Shown here: positions 1-5,622 of the stretch, piece after piece
Layout of the letters: every line of letters starts with the position of its first letter
Position numbering within the stretch: position 1 is the stretch's first letter
NCBI GenBank assembly: GCA_014380985.1
Contig: JACMIU010000497.1
Location: 1-6,341, forward strand
DNA length: 6,341 nucleotides
Direction: 5' to 3'
DNA from: Armatimonadota bacterium
GTDB taxonomy: Bacteria > Armatimonadota > Armatimonadia > Armatimonadales > Armatimonadaceae
The notes under the pieces: generated by a model
Seen by the model: the letters and a program-made list of their open reading frames with translations, nothing else
Told to the model about the DNA's origin: nothing
The model's database searches: none
Made by a program: the position numbers and the translations under genes

Positions 1-1093
1 CCTCACGCCATACCGCCGCGTAGGTCTCGGCGAACTCCACCGACTGCGACAGAAAAAGAAGGGCAACCTCGTCCCCGCGATACGTGGCTTCCGCCGTGTC
101 TTGGGGTGCGGGATAGTAGGGAAACCATTCGAGCAAGCATACGCCATCGCTTCCCTCGCGCTCCCATGCCTCGTGCGCCAAAACCGCCCCTGCCGCGCTC
201 CCGGTTAAAGCGAGTGCGTTCGCAAGATGCAGGTACGCCCATGCCCGGTGCGACGCCGATAAATTCGGCTCCACAAGGTAGCGCGACAAAAACGCGGCGA
301 GCGTTTGAAAGTCCCAGCGTTGCCATAAAAGAGTCAAGGCGTCCCGGCACAACTCATCGGTGATGGTGGTGCCGGATTCCAGCACCCGTCGCAACTCGGC
401 AACGCCGGTGTCGAGCAGGGTTCGGTTCGCGTTCAGCGGGTCGGCGGCATTTTGCGCCCGATAGTCCCCCAGTATTTTCGCCAGCACCGACTGCGCGAAC
501 GCCGTTGTGCTTTTGTTGGTATCCGAATTGTTTGAAACCGCAGAAGTTTCGTTCATGGTAGATAGTTCCTTTCGTAGCCGCTTACGGGCGGCGAACAAGC
601 GATTTTTCACCGTGGACGCCGGAATGCCCAGCGTTTGCCCGGTTGTTGCAACGTCCAAATCGTTGAAATAATAAAGCAATGTCACGTCGCGGTAGGCTTC
701 GGGCAGACGACGCAGAGCATTGTGTAGCACTTCATTCTCCGCATTTCGCTCCACATACTGTGCGGGTTCGGTGTCGCGGGGGGTAGCAAGGGTCGTGGGC
801 AGTTCGCCCGCACAGTGCGTGGCGCGGCGCACCCGGTCACAGTGCTTGAACACGACGCGCCTGAGCCATGCGGGAAACGCTTCCGGCTCGCGCAGTTGCG
901 GCAAATCGCGCCAAGCCTGTACAAATGCTTCCTGTGCAACATCCTCCGCAACGTCGCTATTGCTCCACCCGGTCAAAAGGACGCGAGCATAGGCAATCGC
1001 AGGCGCGGCATAGCGGCGTACGAGCAGATCGAACGCGGCATGATTCCCCCTTTGCGCGACGCGGACAATGTTGGCAAGTGATTTGCTACTCAT
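1..1093 (-). CDS. ECF-type sigma-70 family RNA polymerase sigma factor with long C-terminal extension (3' end beyond window)
   Basis: Reading the minus strand from ATG at 1093 gives 364 codons without a stop, up to the left edge. Residues about 17-90 look like sigma region 2, with the helix DVAEDVAQEAFVQAW at 47-61 and a WLRRVVFKHCDRVRR stretch at 76-90. Residues about 123-177 look like region 4: ALRRLPEAYRDV, then a helix-turn-helix ending IPASTVKNRLFAARKRLRKEL. This two-domain form without region 3 is that of ECF sigma factors, which redirect RNA polymerase to chosen promoters. A polar linker (about 178-197) leads to an extension of at least 165 residues; 284-310 (AWAYLHLANALALTGSAAGA...) resembles a TPR helix pair. 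No anti-sigma gene is visible on the upstream side, which is occupied by gyrB; the downstream side is outside the window. No good Shine-Dalgarno precedes the ATG, and the frame is open upstream for at least 18 codons without another ATG, so the start is likely but not proven. Target promoters are unknown. Confidence 0.88.
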   Translation of the reverse strand, partial: MSSKSLANIVRVAQRGNHAAFDLLVRRYAAPAIAYARVLLTGWSNSDVAEDVAQEAFVQAWRDLPQLREPEAFPAWLRRVVFKHCDRVRRATHCAGELPTTLATPRDTEPAQYVERNAENEVLHNALRRLPEAYRDVTLLYYFNDLDVATTGQTLGIPASTVKNRLFAARKRLRKELSTMNETSAVSNNSDTNKSTTAFAQSVLAKILGDYRAQNAADPLNANRTLLDTGVAELRRVLESGTTITDELCRDALTLLWQRWDFQTLAAFLSRYLVEPNLSASHRAWAYLHLANALALTGSAAGAVLAHEAWEREGSDGVCLLEWFPYYPAPQDTAEATYRGDEVALLFLSQSVEFAETYAAVWRE

Positions 1094-1135
1094 CGAAACT
1101 AAGACCCATACTTCCGGTAGTCGGTTTACACCGGC

Positions 1136-1164
1136 TTGACGCAAACAGTTGTTTATGATACAAT
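1136..1164 (+). promoter_or_regulatory. sigma-70-type promoter of gyrB
   Basis: TTGACG (1136-1141) and TACAAT (1159-1164) are separated by exactly 17 bases, close to the housekeeping consensus. Transcription would start near 1171, leaving an untranslated leader of about 70 bases before the gyrB ATG at 1242. The -10 box lies inside the upstream extension of the gyrB reading frame, which argues against the TTG at 1149 as the start codon. The spacing and -10 sequence match the rplU promoter at 3361-3389. Assigned from sequence only. Confidence 0.8.
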
Positions 1165-1178
1165 TAGTGTGCAATTCT

Positions 1179-1215
1179 GGAAGAATAGCGGCAACAACTG
1201 TCGGTAATTCTTTCC
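1179..1215 (+). other. possible hairpin in the gyrB 5' leader
   Basis: GGAAGAAT (1179-1186) pairs with ATTCTTTCC (1207-1215) with one bulged T. Inside it CGGC (1189-1192) can pair with GTCG (1200-1203) with one G-U pair. It would lie close to the predicted mRNA 5' end and before the AAGGA at 1222-1226, leaving that site free. It could stabilise the transcript or regulate it, or be chance. The pairing was found by eye and has no energy estimate. Confidence 0.3.
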
Positions 1216-1221
1216 CGCATG

Positions 1222-1226
1222 AAGGA
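1222..1226 (+). promoter_or_regulatory. probable ribosome binding site of gyrB
   Basis: AAGGA lies 15 bases before the ATG at 1242, somewhat farther than usual. The rplU gene shows the same AAGGA with a 15-base gap (3469-3473), so the long spacing may be normal in this organism. It is the only purine-rich site near the ATG and supports 1242 over the TTG at 1149. Confidence 0.5.
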
Positions 1227-1241
1227 ACCTTTTTACCCCCT

Positions 1242-3317
1242 ATGGCACGAAAAACCAAAACCACAAAATCATCCGAACCCGAAGAACTGCCCGAAGGTCA
1301 CGTCAAGCAGGAGTACGACGCCGAAGGCAACCCGATCACGCCGAGCGTGGAGCGCATTGAGCAATCGTACAACGGCGACGATTTATCCGTACTGAAGGGC
1401 TTGGAAGCCGTTCGGATGCGCCCCGGTATGTATATCGGCGATGTCGGCGTTCGCGGTCTGCACCACCTGTTCAAGGAGATCTTGGACAACTCGGTGGACG
1501 AGGTGCTTGCCGGACACTGCACCGAAATTGACGTGGTGCTGAACACCGACTACACGCTGTCCGTCACCGACAACGGGCGCGGTATCCCCGTGGACATCAA
1601 CAAAGATTCCGGCAAAACCGGCGTCGAACTGGTGCTGACCGAGCTGCACGCCGGCGGCAAGTTCGGCGACGGCGGCTACAAAGTCTCCGGCGGGCTTCAC
1701 GGTGTCGGCGCGTCGTGCGTCAACGCACTTTCCGACTATCTGGAATGCACCGTGCGCCGCAACGGCAAGGTATATCGGCTTCGCTTCGAGCGCGGCGTCC
1801 CGGTCGGCGAACTTAAGGTAATCGGCAACTCGCGCCCCGACGAACACGGCACACAGATGCAGTGGCTCGCCGACAAAACGATGTTTGTTCCGGCTTTGAC
1901 CGAGGCGGGCGAACTCGCCTATGACACCGAGTTAATCGAGCGGCGTATCCGCGAACTCGCCTACCTGAACAAGGAATGCCGGTTCACATACCACGATAAA
2001 CTGAACGACAAAGAGCCGGAAGTGATGCACTACAAGCGTGGAATCGCCGAGTATGTCGCGCACCTGAACGAAAACAAGGACGCCCTGCACCCGAAAGTAA
2101 TCTACTTTTCGCGGGAAAAAGATACCACGCAGGTCGAAGTCGCGCTTCAGTACAGTAAGGGCTACAACGAAGCGGTGTTCTGCTTCGCCAACAACATTCC
2201 GAACCCCGACGGCGGCACGCACCTTTCCGGCTTCAAGACCGCGCTAACCCGCGTCGTGAACACGTATGCCCGCAAGAACGGCTTTATCAAGGAGAAAGAC
2301 CCGAACTTCACCGGCGACGATGTGCGCGAAGGCATCACAGCGGTTATCGCCGTGCGCCTTCATAACCCGATGTTCAACTCGCAGGACAAAGTGAAACTGA
2401 TGAACGTCGAGGTGGACGGGCTGGTCAACTCGGCGGTCGGCGACGGTTTGGCGCAGTTTTTGGAAGAAACGCCCGCCGTTGCGAAAATCGTGATGGAAAT
2501 GGCAAGCACCGCCGCCCGCGCCCGCGAAGCGGCACGACGCGCCGCTGACTTGGTCAAGCGGCAGTCGGTGCTGGAGTCGAACAACCTGCCGGGGAAACTT
2601 GCCGACTGCACCGAGCGCGATCCGCGTAAGTGTGAGTTGTACATCGTCGAGGGAGATTCGGCAGGCGGCAGTGCGAAGCAAGGGCGCGACCGCCGGACGC
2701 AAGCCGTGCTACCGCTTCGCGGCAAAATTATCTGCGTCGAGAAAGCGCGGATTGATAAAGCGTTAGACAATGAGAGTATCCGTATGCTGATTTCCGCCCT
2801 CGGAACCGGCATCGCGCTGAATATCGGTGGCGACGACGATTCCTCATTGCGCTACGATTTAACCAAACTGCGCTACCATAAAATCATCATCATGGCTGAC
2901 GCGGACGTGGACGGCGACCATATCCGAACGCTTTTGCTGAATTTCCTGTTCCGCTATATGCGCCCCTTGGTGGACGAAGGCTACGTGTACGTTGCACAGC
3001 CACCGCTATACTCGATTCGCGTCGGCAAAGACGAGAAGCGGTATGTTCGCACCGAAGCCGAGCGCGATCAGGTAATCAAGGAGCTGCGCCGAAAAGATGT
3101 GCATATTACGCGCTTCAAGGGCTTGGGCGAGATGAACCCGGAAGACCTCGCCGATACGACGATGAACGTGGAACAGCGCACCCTTGCTCGCGTTTTGGTG
3201 GATGACGCGGTGGATGCCGACGCGGCATTCACGATGCTGATGGGCGAGAAAGTGGAACCGCGCCGCGCCTTTATCGAGACGCACGCGAAGCAGGTCAAGG
3301 ATATTGACGTTCACTAA
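1242..3317 (+). CDS. gyrB: DNA gyrase subunit B
   Basis: The 691-residue product is the ATP-hydrolysing subunit of DNA gyrase, which with GyrA introduces negative supercoils. Order of parts: a charged N-terminal extension of about 40 residues; a GHKL ATPase domain with ILDNSVDE (probable catalytic E79 and Mg-binding N83), DNGRGIP at 110-116 and GGLHGVGASCVNALS at 150-164; a transducer domain with DGGTH at 323-327; and a TOPRIM domain with EGDSAGGSAKQGR at 470-482, PLRGKI at 491-496 and the acidic DADVDGDH at 553-560. The C-terminal signature RFKGLGEMNPEDL is at 624-636. The long insert of the E. coli protein is absent. The transducer lysine loop reads QDK (381-383) where QTK is usual. ATG 1242 is chosen because the promoter at 1136-1164 overlaps the longer frame and AAGGA lies upstream. 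ParE is the main alternative, since both share these domains; no gyrA or parC is in view. A fluoroquinolone/aminocoumarin target in other bacteria. Confidence 0.95.
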   Translation: MARKTKTTKSSEPEELPEGHVKQEYDAEGNPITPSVERIEQSYNGDDLSVLKGLEAVRMRPGMYIGDVGVRGLHHLFKEILDNSVDEVLAGHCTEIDVVLNTDYTLSVTDNGRGIPVDINKDSGKTGVELVLTELHAGGKFGDGGYKVSGGLHGVGASCVNALSDYLECTVRRNGKVYRLRFERGVPVGELKVIGNSRPDEHGTQMQWLADKTMFVPALTEAGELAYDTELIERRIRELAYLNKECRFTYHDKLNDKEPEVMHYKRGIAEYVAHLNENKDALHPKVIYFSREKDTTQVEVALQYSKGYNEAVFCFANNIPNPDGGTHLSGFKTALTRVVNTYARKNGFIKEKDPNFTGDDVREGITAVIAVRLHNPMFNSQDKVKLMNVEVDGLVNSAVGDGLAQFLEETPAVAKIVMEMASTAARAREAARRAADLVKRQSVLESNNLPGKLADCTERDPRKCELYIVEGDSAGGSAKQGRDRRTQAVLPLRGKIICVEKARIDKALDNESIRMLISALGTGIALNIGGDDDSSLRYDLTKLRYHKIIIMADADVDGDHIRTLLLNFLFRYMRPLVDEGYVYVAQPPLYSIRVGKDEKRYVRTEAERDQVIKELRRKDVHITRFKGLGEMNPEDLADTTMNVEQRTLARVLVDDAVDADAAFTMLMGEKVEPRRAFIETHAKQVKDIDVH

Positions 3318-3353
3318 ATTGCGGTTTGCCGTTTCCCGGTCAATTTGTTTTCC
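3316..3353 (+). terminator. possible weak terminator after gyrB
   Basis: AAATTG (3316-3321) is complementary to CAATTT (3341-3346), and the next CGG (3322-3324) can pair with CCG (3336-3338) past a two-base bulge. GTTTTCC follows. The outer stem is AT-rich and begins within the gyrB stop codon, so it would be weak. It is the only terminator-like structure seen between gyrB and the rplU promoter. Confidence 0.25.
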
Positions 3354-3360
3354 GAAACGA

Positions 3361-3389
3361 TTGACAGGGCGCGGCATCCGGGATACAAT
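3361..3389 (+). promoter_or_regulatory. near-consensus sigma-70 promoter of rplU-rpmA
   Basis: A perfect -35 box TTGACA (3361-3366) is followed after 17 bases by TACAAT (3384-3389). Transcription would start near 3396, about 93 bases before the rplU start codon. A strong promoter suits a ribosomal protein operon and indicates that rplU-rpmA is transcribed separately from gyrB. Confidence 0.88.
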
Positions 3390-3402
3390 ACGCGCTGTTG
3401 TC

Positions 3403-3463
3403 TGTGCCGACGCGGCACAAACCGGCGAAACGTGGACGGCGCAAGTGTGCGCCTGATTCGCCG
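3403..3463 (+). promoter_or_regulatory. structured rplU leader (candidate L21 autoregulatory leader)
   Basis: Two stem-loops lie in the predicted untranslated leader. The first is TGTGCCG (3403-3409) pairing with CGGCACA (3413-3419) over a three-base loop. The second is nested: outer CGGCGAA (3423-3429) with TTCGCCG (3457-3463), and inner GGCGCA (3438-3443) with TGCGCC (3448-3453) around AGTG. All stems are perfect. The nested element ends just before the AAGGA at 3469-3473. Structured leaders controlling L21 operons are known in other bacteria, where the ribosomal protein is thought to bind its own mRNA. Whether this one belongs to a known family was not tested. No U-run follows either stem, so they are not typical terminators. 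Confidence 0.5.
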
Positions 3464-3488
3464 AAGCGAAGGAAGTTGAAAGCACATT

Positions 3489-3797
3489 ATGTACGCGATT
3501 ATACGAACGGGCGGCAAGCAGTACCGCGTTCAAGAAAACGAAACGATTATTGTTGAGAAGTTAGCGGGCGATGCCGACGAAACCGTCACGATTGACGATG
3601 TTTTGTTTGTCGGCGGCGAAACGACCAAGATTGGTACACCGACCGTGGCGGGCGCGACCGTGCAAGCCACCATCGTCAAGCAGGGCAAGGGTCCCAAGAT
3701 TCACGGCTATACCTATGTCAAGGTCAAGGGCGAGCAACGCCACTACGGACATCGGCAAGAGCAAACCACGCTTCGGATTGATAAAATCGCGGCATAG
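3489..3797 (+). CDS. rplU: 50S ribosomal protein L21
   Basis: The 102-residue product matches L21 over its full length: it opens MYAIIRTGGKQYRV, continues VEKL at 22-25 and VLFVGG at 38-43, then IGTPTVAGATV at 48-58, and closes with GHRQEQTTLRIDKI at 87-100. L21 binds 23S rRNA and helps fold the large subunit. The segment before GHRQ reads YVKVKGEQRHY (76-86), less basic than the lysine/arginine-rich loop common in this family, but GHRQ is intact. The ATG is preceded by AAGGA at 3469-3473, 15 bases away. It is first in an operon with rpmA 50 bases downstream, driven by the promoter at 3361-3389 and possibly controlled by the leader hairpins. Confidence 0.97.
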   Translation: MYAIIRTGGKQYRVQENETIIVEKLAGDADETVTIDDVLFVGGETTKIGTPTVAGATVQATIVKQGKGPKIHGYTYVKVKGEQRHYGHRQEQTTLRIDKIAA

Positions 3798-3847
3798 CGT
3801 GTGAAACGCTGGGAACCCCCGGCAGGAAAGAACGGAGTTTATTACCA

Positions 3848-4171
3848 ATGGCACACAAAAAAGGCGTGGGTTCCTCGCGCAACGGTCGGGACTCGAACCC
3901 GAAGATGCTCGGCGTCAAAGAGTACGCGGGCGAACTGATTACGGCAGGCTCGATTCTCGTACGACAGCGCGGGTCGGAGTTTGACGCCGGGTCGAACGTT
4001 GGCATGGGACGCGATTTCACGCTCTACGCAAAGATTGACGGCTACGTCAAGTTCGAGGGTTTCAAAACGAAACGCCGCGTGTCGGTCTACACGACCAGCC
4101 CGAACGGCAACGAACTGAATCCCCTACCGACCGGAACCGTTTCGGAACCGGTAGCCGAAGTCGCCGCGTAG
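3848..4171 (+). CDS. rpmA: 50S ribosomal protein L27
   Basis: The 107-residue product begins MAHKKGVGSSRNGRDSNPKM, the hallmark of mature L27, whose N-terminal tail reaches the peptidyl transferase centre. ITAGSILVRQRG (31-42), NVGMGRDFTLYA (50-61) and DGYVKFE (64-70) follow, ending the core at RRVSVY (76-81). Because the protein starts at MAHKKG, there is no N-terminal extension needing the Prp protease as in Firmicutes. After the core comes a tail of about 26 residues (82-107) rich in proline, threonine and acidic residues; many L27 proteins stop near 85 residues. GGAG at 3834-3837, ten bases before the ATG, is a good ribosome binding site. It is probably co-transcribed with rplU, and transcription likely ends at the terminator at 4203-4240. 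Confidence 0.97.
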   Translation: MAHKKGVGSSRNGRDSNPKMLGVKEYAGELITAGSILVRQRGSEFDAGSNVGMGRDFTLYAKIDGYVKFEGFKTKRRVSVYTTSPNGNELNPLPTGTVSEPVAEVAA

Positions 4172-4202
4172 CCACGAGGCGCGAACGGTACGTTTGTCTG
4201 CG

Positions 4203-4240
4203 ACCCGAACCGCGACCATCGCGGTTCGGGTTGTTTGTTT
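4203..4240 (+). terminator. strong intrinsic terminator after rpmA
   Basis: A perfect 13-base-pair GC-rich stem (4203-4215 with 4219-4231) has a three-base loop CCA, and is followed by the T-rich run TTGTTTGTTT at 4231-4240. This is the classic Rho-independent form. It begins 31 bases after the rpmA stop and separates rplU-rpmA from obg. The T-tract is broken by G residues, so some read-through is possible. Confidence 0.88.
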
Positions 4241-4246
4241 GGTAGC

Positions 4247-4260
4247 CCCTATATATAGGG
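4247..4260 (+). promoter_or_regulatory. 14-base perfect palindrome upstream of obg
   Basis: CCCTATATATAGGG is identical to its reverse complement and lies between the rpmA terminator and the obg ribosome binding site. It could be an operator, an RNA hairpin (CCCTA/TAGGG stem with a TATA loop) beside the binding site, or contain a -10 element. A TTGTTT at 4231-4236 lies 17 bases before TATAGG (4254-4259), but a start from that pair would fall on the ribosome binding site, so a promoter here is doubtful. Confidence 0.4.
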
Positions 4261-4263
4261 CGC

Positions 4264-4269
4264 GAGGAG
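4264..4269 (+). promoter_or_regulatory. ribosome binding site deciding the TTG start of obg
   Basis: GAGGAG lies six bases before TTG at 4276-4278. The product from this TTG (MSIFIDEVEVYFRAGDGGNG) has the normal Obg N-terminus, and no in-frame ATG or GTG lies nearby that would keep it. The site fixes the unusual start codon. Confidence 0.8.
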
Positions 4270-4275
4270 AAAACA

Positions 4276-5622
4276 TTGAGTATTTTTATTGATGAAGTTG
4301 AGGTCTATTTTCGTGCCGGGGACGGGGGCAATGGGGCGACCACGTTCCGACGCGAAAAGCACGTGCCTCGCGGTGGGCCCGACGGCGGCGATGGTGGGCG
4401 CGGCGGTTCACTGTTTGTCGAAACCAGTTTGCATCTGTCCACACTAATCGAGTTTCGCCCCGGCAAAGTTTACCGCGCCGACCGGGGCGGCGACGGTTTG
4501 GGCAAAAAGATGAGCGGCAAAAACGGCGGTGACATGATTCTGAAATGCCCGGTCGGAACGCAAATCAAGGATATTCACACTGGCGCAGTGCTTGCCGACC
4601 TGACGCGCTATCCGCAACGCGAACTAATTGCAAAGGGCGGTCACGGCGGACGCGGCAACCAACACTTTGTGAGTTCGATTCAGCAGGCTCCCGCGTTCGC
4701 GGAAAAAGGCGAACCCGGCGAAAACTACGATATTTCGCTCGAACTCAAACTCCTTGCCGATGTCGGGCTACTCGGCTTTCCGAACGTCGGCAAGTCTACG
4801 CTTTTGTCCCGCGTGAGTGCGGCGAAGCCGAAAATCGCCGATTACCATTTCACGACGCTGGTTCCGAACCTCGGCGTGGTGCGCGTGGACGATGATTCCA
4901 ACTTTGTGATGGCGGATATACCGGGTCTGATTGAAGGGGCGAGCGAAGGTGCGGGTATCGGTATTCGCTTCTTGAAGCACTTGGAGCGCACCCGAATGCT
5001 GATTCACTTGGTGGATATTTCCGGCATGACCGGGCGCGAACCGTTAGACGATTACCGCATCATCAACCACGAACTCGCGGAATGGAGCGCGGAACTCGCC
5101 GCGTTGCCGCAAGTTATCGCCCTGTCGCGCACCGATATTATTTCCGAACCGGGCGTGATTGAGCATTACAAGGCGCACTTCGAGAGCCTCGGCATGACGG
5201 TTTTCCCGATTTCCTCGGTGAGCGGCGAGAATATCACGCCGCTTATCTGGCACGTTCACCAGATGCTGGAGAAAATCCCGCGCACGGCGATCAGCGGCGA
5301 CATTCCTGCAGGCGTGGTCTACATCACACCGTCGGCGCGACCGGCGGACGAAGACCCGAAAAACTTCACCGTGGAACGCGACGAAGCCGGGGTACTGGTG
5401 GTGTCGGGCAAGGGCTTGGAGCGCATTATCGCCATGACCGACATGGACAACGAAATCGCCGTGCGACGCTTACAGCGGCGACTGGAACGGCTCGGCGTGT
5501 TCAAGAAACTCAAGGCGGCGAACGCGGCGGAGGGCGACACAGTGCGAATCCGCGAGGTCGAGTTTGATTATATTGACGACGAAGCCCCCGACGAAATCGA
5601 GGAAATGGAGACGTTCGAGTAA
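4276..5622 (+). CDS. obgE: Obg/CgtA family GTPase, ribosome assembly
   Basis: The 448-residue product has all three Obg parts. The glycine-rich Obg fold covers about 1-158 (AGDGGNG at 14-20, GGPDGGDGGRGG at 33-44, GGHGGRGN at 121-128). The G domain covers about 159-330: P-loop GFPNVGKST (167-175), switch I threonines 193-194, DIPG (214-217) and SSVS (313-316) as G5. The G4 position reads SRTD (284-287) instead of the usual NKxD that selects guanine; the aspartate is kept. A C-terminal OCT domain lies at about 362-432 (VSGKGLERI, then GDTVRIREVEFDY), followed by a short acidic tail. In other bacteria Obg binds the 50S particle late in assembly and is linked to (p)ppGpp signalling and growth control. 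Translation starts at TTG with GAGGAG six bases upstream. The gene follows a strong terminator after rpmA, so separate transcription or read-through is implied. The acetyltransferase gene abuts its stop codon. Confidence 0.96.
   Translation: MSIFIDEVEVYFRAGDGGNGATTFRREKHVPRGGPDGGDGGRGGSLFVETSLHLSTLIEFRPGKVYRADRGGDGLGKKMSGKNGGDMILKCPVGTQIKDIHTGAVLADLTRYPQRELIAKGGHGGRGNQHFVSSIQQAPAFAEKGEPGENYDISLELKLLADVGLLGFPNVGKSTLLSRVSAAKPKIADYHFTTLVPNLGVVRVDDDSNFVMADIPGLIEGASEGAGIGIRFLKHLERTRMLIHLVDISGMTGREPLDDYRIINHELAEWSAELAALPQVIALSRTDIISEPGVIEHYKAHFESLGMTVFPISSVSGENITPLIWHVHQMLEKIPRTAISGDIPAGVVYITPSARPADEDPKNFTVERDEAGVLVVSGKGLERIIAMTDMDNEIAVRRLQRRLERLGVFKKLKAANAAEGDTVRIREVEFDYIDDEAPDEIEEMETFE

Noticed and set aside
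682..1158. Several short open frames overlapping the sigma gene on both strands
   Set aside because: They are out-of-frame shadows of the minus-strand sigma factor, whose frame shows clear domain motifs over its whole length.
1149..1241. N-terminal extension of GyrB from TTG at 1149
   Set aside because: The promoter -10 box (1159-1164) lies within it and the peptide resembles no GyrB N-terminus; ATG 1242 with AAGGA upstream is better.
1383..1847. 154-residue minus-strand open frame inside gyrB
   Set aside because: It lies opposite highly conserved gyrB sequence, has no recognisable domain and no ribosome binding site; open antisense frames are common in GC-rich genes.
2244..2812. Two overlapping minus-strand frames of about 150 residues inside gyrB
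   Set aside because: Same reasoning: composition is arginine- and serine-rich shadow sequence with no family resemblance.
3330..3359. Inverted repeat CGTTTC/GAAACG between gyrB and the rplU promoter
   Set aside because: Only six pairs with an 18-base loop and no T-run; it does not qualify as a terminator.
3006..3533. 175-residue minus-strand frame across the gyrB end and the rplU promoter
   Set aside because: It would run through a near-consensus plus-strand promoter and leader and two conserved genes; the peptide has no known motif.
4231..4259. Promoter for obg (TTGTTT, 17 bases, TATAGG)
   Set aside because: Weak match to consensus, overlaps the terminator tail, and would start transcription on the ribosome binding site itself.
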